Shown here: positions 7,476 to 10,934 of the stretch, in pieces
How the letters are laid out: each line of letters starts with the position of its first letter
Numbering within the stretch: position 1 is the stretch's first letter
From: Prevotella sp.
GTDB lineage: Bacteria; Bacteroidota; Bacteroidia; Bacteroidales; Bacteroidaceae
Direction of reading: 5' to 3'
Assembly: GCA_021203915.1 (NCBI GenBank)
Contig: JAJQAI010000099.1
Location: 1-10,934 of the forward strand
DNA length: 10,934 nucleotides
Made by a program: the position numbers and the translations under genes
Notes under the pieces: model-generated
Told to the model about the DNA's origin: nothing
The model's input: the letters and a program-made list of their open reading frames with translations, nothing else
Database searches by the model: none

Positions 7476-7550
7476 TAGGTGCTTTCCTCCCTTTTGGGTA
7501 TTGAGAATAATCAAAACCCGCTTAATCTTTTTTGCCCAAAAAATTTTTTA

Positions 7551-8248
7551 ACGTAAATCTGCGACTTGTTAAGAGTTTCTTCTTCATGAGTAGTTCCATC
7601 CGGTAGCCTTCTTGAAACATTCATTGTTGGTATGATAACCGTGTTAAGGATATCTCCATCAACAAGAATAGCTTCCTCAATAAGTCCCCCGTGCCGCCTT
7701 TGTCCACGAGTTCTTTCACTTGCCGCAACAATATCTAATTGACTGCCATTTTTAAATTTATAAACTACCTGATCTCTAGTTGCTTTAGTCCCGCTTCCGG
7801 GATTAAAATCTATCTCATCCCGCAACCCCGGAATGTAGTTACATATCTGTTCAACTTTTCCTTTTGTGATACTTGCCGCCTGCTCTTTTCCGCCTGTAGT
7901 AACAAATAGATCACAATTAGGATAAAGATCACACCGCAACATAAGTATTAGAATTGATAGAAAACTTTTTGAATACGCGCGCGGGAACGTTGCATAAAGA
8001 TATTGATGACGCATTCCCGCGCGTAAGAATAATCGCTGATAGAAAAATAAGTGGAAATTTTGCGGATTGTCTCTGCAAAGAAAATCCACGTACATATCAG
8101 GATATTCACGCCAGTAAGCAATGTAGCGACGAGCGGCTGGTATGATCGCGGCAAGCCGCTCTTCTGTTAGTGCATTATCATCTTCTCTTCTGAGTTCTAT
8201 TGGGTCATTTTGACGAGAGACCGCTAATATATCTTGAAGTGCTATAAT
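7551..8248 (-). CDS. terL: Terminase large subunit, exon 1 (ATPase N-terminal half)
   Basis: This is the upstream exon of the packaging motor. Residue numbers count from ATT at 8248. The N-terminal helix (ALTEERLAAIIPAARRYIAYW, 26-46) is followed by DMYVDF and the adenine-binding YQRLFLRAG region. Next come Walker A as PRAYSKS (Lys94), motif FVTTGGKEQAA, ERTRGQRRHGG, and Walker B as GLIEEAILVD (acidic pair at 191-192, Glu-Glu rather than the common Asp-Glu). An ATG start at 8095 would remove residues 1-51, which look like true terminase sequence. No ATG, GTG or TTG exists upstream of it in frame. AGGAGG at 8259-8254 places ATT 8248 (spacing 5) or ATA 8245 (spacing 8) as the start. The frame begins directly after the TAA of the previous gene. 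Without splicing it would read 13 residues into the intron and stop at 7511. Confidence 0.88.
7978..8023. repeat. 10-bp perfect inverted repeat over the terminase Walker A region
   Basis: CGCGCGGGAA at 7978-7987 is the exact reverse complement of 8014-8023, with 26 bp between. Both arms are GC-rich within AT-rich coding sequence. In the minus-strand mRNA this would be a stable hairpin about 230-260 nt into terminase, next to the PRAYSKS codons. Each arm includes a copy of the over-represented heptamer GCGGGAA. Confidence 0.8.
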
Positions 8249-9343
8249 TTACACCTCCTCCGCAGCCGCATCCGCTGCTTTTTGCTGTTCAATTCGCCTT
8301 AGCGCATCCTCTATCTGTTGGCCGAAACCTAAATCTTGAGTAACTAATTTATAGGTGTAAGCATTCATATCTTTAAGAGTTGCGTCTACCTTGTCTTGCG
8401 GGATGTCTGTTGCAAACCGCGGTATGAAGCCTTCCCGCTCACATAAAACTACTAATTCACCAATAGAAGAGATACAGTTGACTTTTTGTTCCTTGTTCTG
8501 GGCTGCTGTAAACTTCGCGGATTTCCTTAATGAATCGTAGACTGCTGAGAGTTTGCGGTAACTATCCATATCGCCGCAATCCACGGCTTGATTCATCTTT
8601 AAGTAGGTTTTACAAATGAGGACGAGCGCACCTATTGAGTCTGAGTCTGTGATATCAAAAGACTCCATCATTTCATTATACTTCTTCTCTAATTCTATCC
8701 ACTCATTCGCCTTGTATAGGCGCCCCCATTTTAATGCAAGATATTGTTTATCTTCCTCAGTAAGGGATTCCGCGGGATTAGGTACTTCTTTTGGCAAGAG
8801 ATATTCTTTTTCGTTATAGAAGTTCGCGCTATCTGGCGGTTTCCCGTAGTCTGCGGTTAGGGTTCCCGCGCTTTCATTTTGTGCCTGAAAAGAGGATGAA
8901 GTAAGGGTGCGATATTCCGCTTCAGAAATGAAGCCCGCTTCATAATCTCTTTTCGCTTTCATCTCATCCGCAATAGTTATTATTTTCTCATTTTGATGTT
9001 TCTCCCGCCACACCTTCATTAAAAGCTCTGTATCTGCCCAACTATAACCTCTATATTGGTTAAGGTTCATAAGACTCACATAACGACCTAAAACACTTGT
9101 ACCTGAGAGCGGGCTTTGGCTAACAGCATAAGCGCGGTCCCGCAATCGAATCCACTCTGGCTCAACATAAGGGTAATCTAGGTCTTCTAATATCCATGTA
9201 TAGGTTTTAGGTTCAAAGTTATCTACATGAAGAGTTATACAGTTTTTACACATATTCATGTAGTGACCGTCTCTATATTTATAAAAATTGTCTTTTTTTA
9301 ATATAGCCCCGCATTTTACGCAGATAATTGTGTCTTCATTCAA
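8249..9343 (-). CDS. Zinc-ribbon packaging protein, candidate small terminase subunit
   Basis: This frame encodes 364 residues. The N terminus is a Cys4 zinc ribbon (CVKCG at 8-12 and CKNC at 32-35, with FYKYRDGHY between). The rest is mostly helical and acidic, with aromatic-rich WILEDLDYPYVEPEWIRLRDRAY (about 50-72) and a final helix EDALRRIEQQKAADAAAEE. It lies directly upstream of the large terminase, the usual place for the small subunit that recognises phage DNA, and a DNA-binding zinc ribbon fits that job. No classic small-terminase helix-turn-helix is evident, so the role is inferred from position. The start is TTG at 9343, overlapping the previous stop as TTGA, with GAGGAGGTGA 12 nt upstream. 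No other in-frame start precedes it, because TGA lies at 9355-9353. The last codons contain the ribosome binding site of terminase, so the two are probably coupled. Confidence 0.72.
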   Translation of the reverse strand: MNEDTIICVKCGAILKKDNFYKYRDGHYMNMCKNCITLHVDNFEPKTYTWILEDLDYPYVEPEWIRLRDRAYAVSQSPLSGTSVLGRYVSLMNLNQYRGYSWADTELLMKVWREKHQNEKIITIADEMKAKRDYEAGFISEAEYRTLTSSSFQAQNESAGTLTADYGKPPDSANFYNEKEYLLPKEVPNPAESLTEEDKQYLALKWGRLYKANEWIELEKKYNEMMESFDITDSDSIGALVLICKTYLKMNQAVDCGDMDSYRKLSAVYDSLRKSAKFTAAQNKEQKVNCISSIGELVVLCEREGFIPRFATDIPQDKVDATLKDMNAYTYKLVTQDLGFGQQIEDALRRIEQQKAADAAAEEV

Positions 9344-10407
9344 TTCCCGCGTTCACCTCCTCCATGTCTGCATACTTTACAAATACTATAAAAACCATCT
9401 TTGCTTGTCTTATTTCTAGAAAAAAAGTAAGGATGAGCTAATTTAATTTGCCCACACCGCGAGCATTTCTTCCACAGACCGCGTTCTTGAGTGGTGTAGT
9501 ACCAAACAAGCACATCCCGCGCATATTGTTCTGAAATAAGACGGGGAATTTTCTTGCGCCAAAGCACACTAATATACTCATTGCAATAAGTCTTATGGAA
9601 GAGAGAATAGAGGTCCGCGCGAATAGCATCAGCGCAAGCGCCATCTATTTTCAAAACCAATAGGCGAAATAACAGGGGTGAAAGAGTCTTGTCAATAAGG
9701 TTTTCGAGGTCCCATATTAAGTAATACATATCTGACTTAAAATCACTATAAGTATCCTCTTTAATGCGCGAATAGTTATGCAGAAGGAGAGATACGTGCG
9801 CGGGATTCAGTAAGGTAATGAGATCGCGCGAACGCGGCTTCCCATCTTCTATGTAAATACTGTCCTCAAGGTTTAGCTTGGGAAAGGACGAAGAAGACCG
9901 CGAATAGAAACAAATAGAAGGACGATAGCTATTTTTGAGAATGTATTGCTGTTGCCGCATTTGTATTTCTTGTTGCTTTAAGAGATAGCGGAGCTTTCCT
10001 TTCGCCTTTTTTTGTTGTTTAGAGACTTCCGCGATTGCGTTTTGTAATTCTTGGAGACCCGGTATCTCTTTAAGGTCTGCGGCAGTTATGGTTACTTTTG
10101 GAGAAAATATGACGTTTTTATCGTTAGTTATAAGAGTAGAAATGTAATCTTTTTGAAAAAAAGTCTCTTCTAATTGCTGATAAGAGGATTCCCGCTTATT
10201 AATTGTAACTAAACGATTAGTGGTAAGTAGGTCTGAATAATCATTATTTTTGTGTTTGCGCTCCCGCACTCCAAGAATATAGTCTGTAAGATATTCGAGG
10301 TATTGGGCCGTCAGTTTTTCTGGAGGAGAGGCGCTAAGGATAGAGTTGACAAGAGACTCTCTTTCTGCTCTATCCGCAATGGAATAATCAAGAAAATTTT
10401 CTTTAAT
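9340..10407 (-). CDS. First operon gene: helical protein with C-terminal zinc ribbon
   Basis: I do not recognise the family. The protein is helical and charged. A Gln/Lys-rich coiled-coil stretch (roughly 125-165: IAEVSKQQKKAKGKLRYLL and following QQEIQMRQQQ) precedes a central region of hydrophobic helices (MYYLIWDLENLIDKTLSPLLFRLLVLKI). A Cys4 zinc ribbon lies at the very C terminus (CSRCG ... CKVC, 25 residues between the pairs, with a typical FFSRNKTSKDGFYSICK spacer). Position suggests DNA recognition or packaging; a regulator is also possible. The open frame reaches TTG at 10455, but that TTG is the first half of a promoter -35 box, and transcription would begin near 10420. GAGGTGA at 10419-10413 then points to ATT at 10407 as the start (355 residues). 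GTG at 10416 is the alternative, but it overlaps the ribosome binding site itself. Confidence 0.72.
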   Translation of the reverse strand: MKENFLDYSIADRAERESLVNSILSASPPEKLTAQYLEYLTDYILGVRERKHKNNDYSDLLTTNRLVTINKRESSYQQLEETFFQKDYISTLITNDKNVIFSPKVTITAADLKEIPGLQELQNAIAEVSKQQKKAKGKLRYLLKQQEIQMRQQQYILKNSYRPSICFYSRSSSSFPKLNLEDSIYIEDGKPRSRDLITLLNPAHVSLLLHNYSRIKEDTYSDFKSDMYYLIWDLENLIDKTLSPLLFRLLVLKIDGACADAIRADLYSLFHKTYCNEYISVLWRKKIPRLISEQYARDVLVWYYTTQERGLWKKCSRCGQIKLAHPYFFSRNKTSKDGFYSICKVCRHGGGERGN

Positions 10408-10426
10408 TTTTATCACCTCTTTTTCC

Positions 10427-10455
10427 AGTATAACACAAAATTTTTTAGTTGTCAA
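10427..10455 (-). promoter_or_regulatory. Sigma-70/sigma-A promoter of the packaging-head operon
   Basis: On the minus strand TTGACA (10455-10450) and TATACT (10432-10427) are separated by exactly 17 nt. This is a perfect -35 and a one-mismatch -10 at ideal spacing. It lies immediately after the stop of the small upstream gene and before the ribosome binding site of the first zinc-ribbon gene, and all downstream genes run the same way. Transcription should start near 10420, leaving almost no leader before GAGGTGA. Confidence 0.8.
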
Positions 10456-10458
10456 GCT

Positions 10459-10728
10459 TTATAAATAATGAATAGTTGTTGCCTCTTTGCCTTTAGGATT
10501 CCAACTTACAAATTTATCTATTTGAGTGAGACGAATTGATTTATCATAGCGCGCGCAGACCGCTTTTACGATATCAATAAGTGTGCGGTTTTTATCCCAT
10601 TCTACTAAGTAAGAAGTTACGAAATTATTTTCGTTATCAAAGAAGTTGATTTTTACTTGTTTTGAATCCTTAGGGTCAATTTTTACAATAATATAGTAAT
10701 ATTCAAAATTTTTTCTTATGCTCATCAT
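10459..10728 (-). CDS. Small unknown protein upstream of the packaging operon
   Basis: The convincing part is about 89-90 residues from tandem ATG codons at 10728/10725: an alpha/beta-looking soluble protein with FEYYYIIVKIDP, QVKINFFDNENNFVTSYLVEW, a helix TLIDIVKAVCARY and a final FVSWNPKG. I do not recognise a family. The frame stays open upstream to a GTG at 10827, but those 33 extra codons are built from inverted repeats and read like translated palindromic DNA rather than protein. No good ribosome binding site is seen at either start, so translation may depend on the RNA structure just upstream. It ends with TAA four bases before the operon promoter. It could be an early or regulatory gene of the preceding transcript. 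Confidence 0.6.
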   Translation of the reverse strand: MMSIRKNFEYYYIIVKIDPKDSKQVKINFFDNENNFVTSYLVEWDKNRTLIDIVKAVCARYDKSIRLTQIDKFVSWNPKGKEATTIHYL

Positions 10729-10804
10729 GAGGGGCTGTTCACTACGCAAGCCAACCCCCTCAGGTGATGGATATTTGGGGAAGGAGCGTAGTGAATTTTT
10801 CACT
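10728..10804 (-). promoter_or_regulatory. Complex hairpin region with mutually exclusive pairings
   Basis: In the minus-strand RNA, UUCACUACGC (10795-10786) pairs perfectly with GCGUAGUGAA (10747-10738). Inside that loop CCCC (10780-10777) can pair with GGGG (10758-10755). The segment UGAGGGG (10762-10756) can instead pair with CCCCUCA (10734-10728), crossing the first stem. AGUGAA (10804-10799) can pair with the UUCACU of the first arm. The last pairing covers the candidate ATG at 10728. On the plus strand the long stem is followed by TTTTT (10796-10800), so it could also end a plus-strand transcript. The pairings are visible in the sequence; function is inferred. Confidence 0.6.
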
Positions 10805-10873
10805 TCCTTTCTAAAAAAATTTTTCACCTAAGGAATAAGAAAAAAAGAGAGGGAGAATTAAACAGGTTTGAGA

Positions 10874-10934
10874 GGGTTGCTCGACATTGGATTTTGAAAC
10901 TTGAAGGGTTACTCGACATTGGATTTTGAAACTT
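10874..10934. repeat. Tandem 32-bp direct repeat reaching the window edge
   Basis: The unit at 10874-10905 begins GGGTTGCTCGACATTGG. It recurs at 10906-10934 with a single G-to-A change in the sixth base and is cut by the window end after 29 bases. Just before the first copy, GGTTTGAGAG resembles a decayed unit end. There is no spacer between copies. It lies in the otherwise gene-free stretch upstream of the small unknown gene and may be an operator or iteron-like array that continues outside the window. Confidence 0.85.

Larger units (their letters stand above)
6573..7550 (-). ncRNA. Group I self-splicing intron (IA-like) in the terminase gene
   Basis: The intron is 978 nt. The conserved core is recognisable on the minus strand. 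P element: AATTGCTGGAACGTCC (6914-6899). Q element: AATCAGCAGCCAAGCC (6823-6808), pairing through TTGCTG/CAGCAG as P4. R element: TTCAACGACTATC (6792-6780). S element: AAAATATAGTCTA (6714-6702), with GACTA/TAGTC forming P7. A small TCTC-GGAA-GAGA hairpin follows R, as in the P7.1 of phage group IA introns. Exon 1 ends in U at 7551 and the intron ends in G at 6573, the group I rule, and this junction restores the terminase frame as ...IYV-TTAGW. The homing endonuclease frame fills the part upstream of the core. I could not confidently pair P1, P2 or P10, so the 5' site rests on the U rule plus the protein frame. Confidence 0.88.

Noticed and set aside
8249..8251. Stop-codon reassignment joining the zinc-ribbon gene and terminase
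   Set aside because: TAA, TAG and TGA all end other clear genes here just before ribosome binding sites, so none looks recoded. Low-level readthrough remains possible, but a separate start with its own strong ribosome binding site is simpler.
10729..10827. N-terminal extension of the small unknown protein to GTG 10827
   Set aside because: The 33 codons are mostly inverted-repeat sequence, look unlike protein, and no ribosome binding site precedes the GTG.
10874..10934. CRISPR array at the right end
   Set aside because: The 32-bp units touch each other directly with no spacers, and no cas gene is in view.

Overview
The window is a stretch of a tailed-phage (Caudoviricetes) genome or prophage: the DNA-packaging and head module, all on the minus strand. 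It is AT-rich with strong AGGAGG-type ribosome binding sites, TTG/GTG starts and tight or overlapping gene junctions, which points to a Bacillota (Firmicutes) host. No host genes, tRNAs, integrase or lysis genes are visible, so lifestyle cannot be decided here.

In transcription order, from high to low coordinates: a leader with 32-bp direct repeats and a complex hairpin region (10934-10728); a small unknown protein (10728-10459); a near-consensus promoter (TTGACA-N17-TATACT, 10455-10427) driving the main operon; two adjacent zinc-ribbon proteins (10407-9340 and 9343-8249), the second in the usual small-terminase position; the large terminase (8248-5486) split by a 978-nt group I intron that carries a GIY-YIG homing endonuclease; a free-standing Vsr/EDxHD-like nuclease (5415-5056); portal (5037-3514); a maturation protease fused to a coiled-coil scaffold (3502-2291); a probable decoration or minor head protein (2276-1719); the major capsid protein (1703-675); a hairpin; an unknown virion-module protein (606-76); and the first codons of another gene (54-1).

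The genes fit one assembly line. Terminase pumps DNA through the portal into a prohead built from capsid protein on the scaffold, and the protease then removes the scaffold. Two selfish nucleases have invaded the most conserved part of the module. The intron sits within the codon just before the TTAG coupling motif of the terminase ATPase. Splicing after U7551 and after G6573 restores an unbroken 594-codon reading frame and obeys the group I U/G rule.

The main unusual points are: the intron position and its perfectly duplicated 31-nt hairpin units; apparent AUU (or AUA) start codons behind excellent ribosome binding sites for terminase and for the first zinc-ribbon gene; terminase beginning in frame directly after the stop codon of its upstream neighbour; a promoter that overlaps the longest reading of the gene it drives; an RNA region with mutually exclusive pairings near the right end; a likely internal scaffold start; and a strongly over-represented heptamer GCGGGAA/TTCCCGC.
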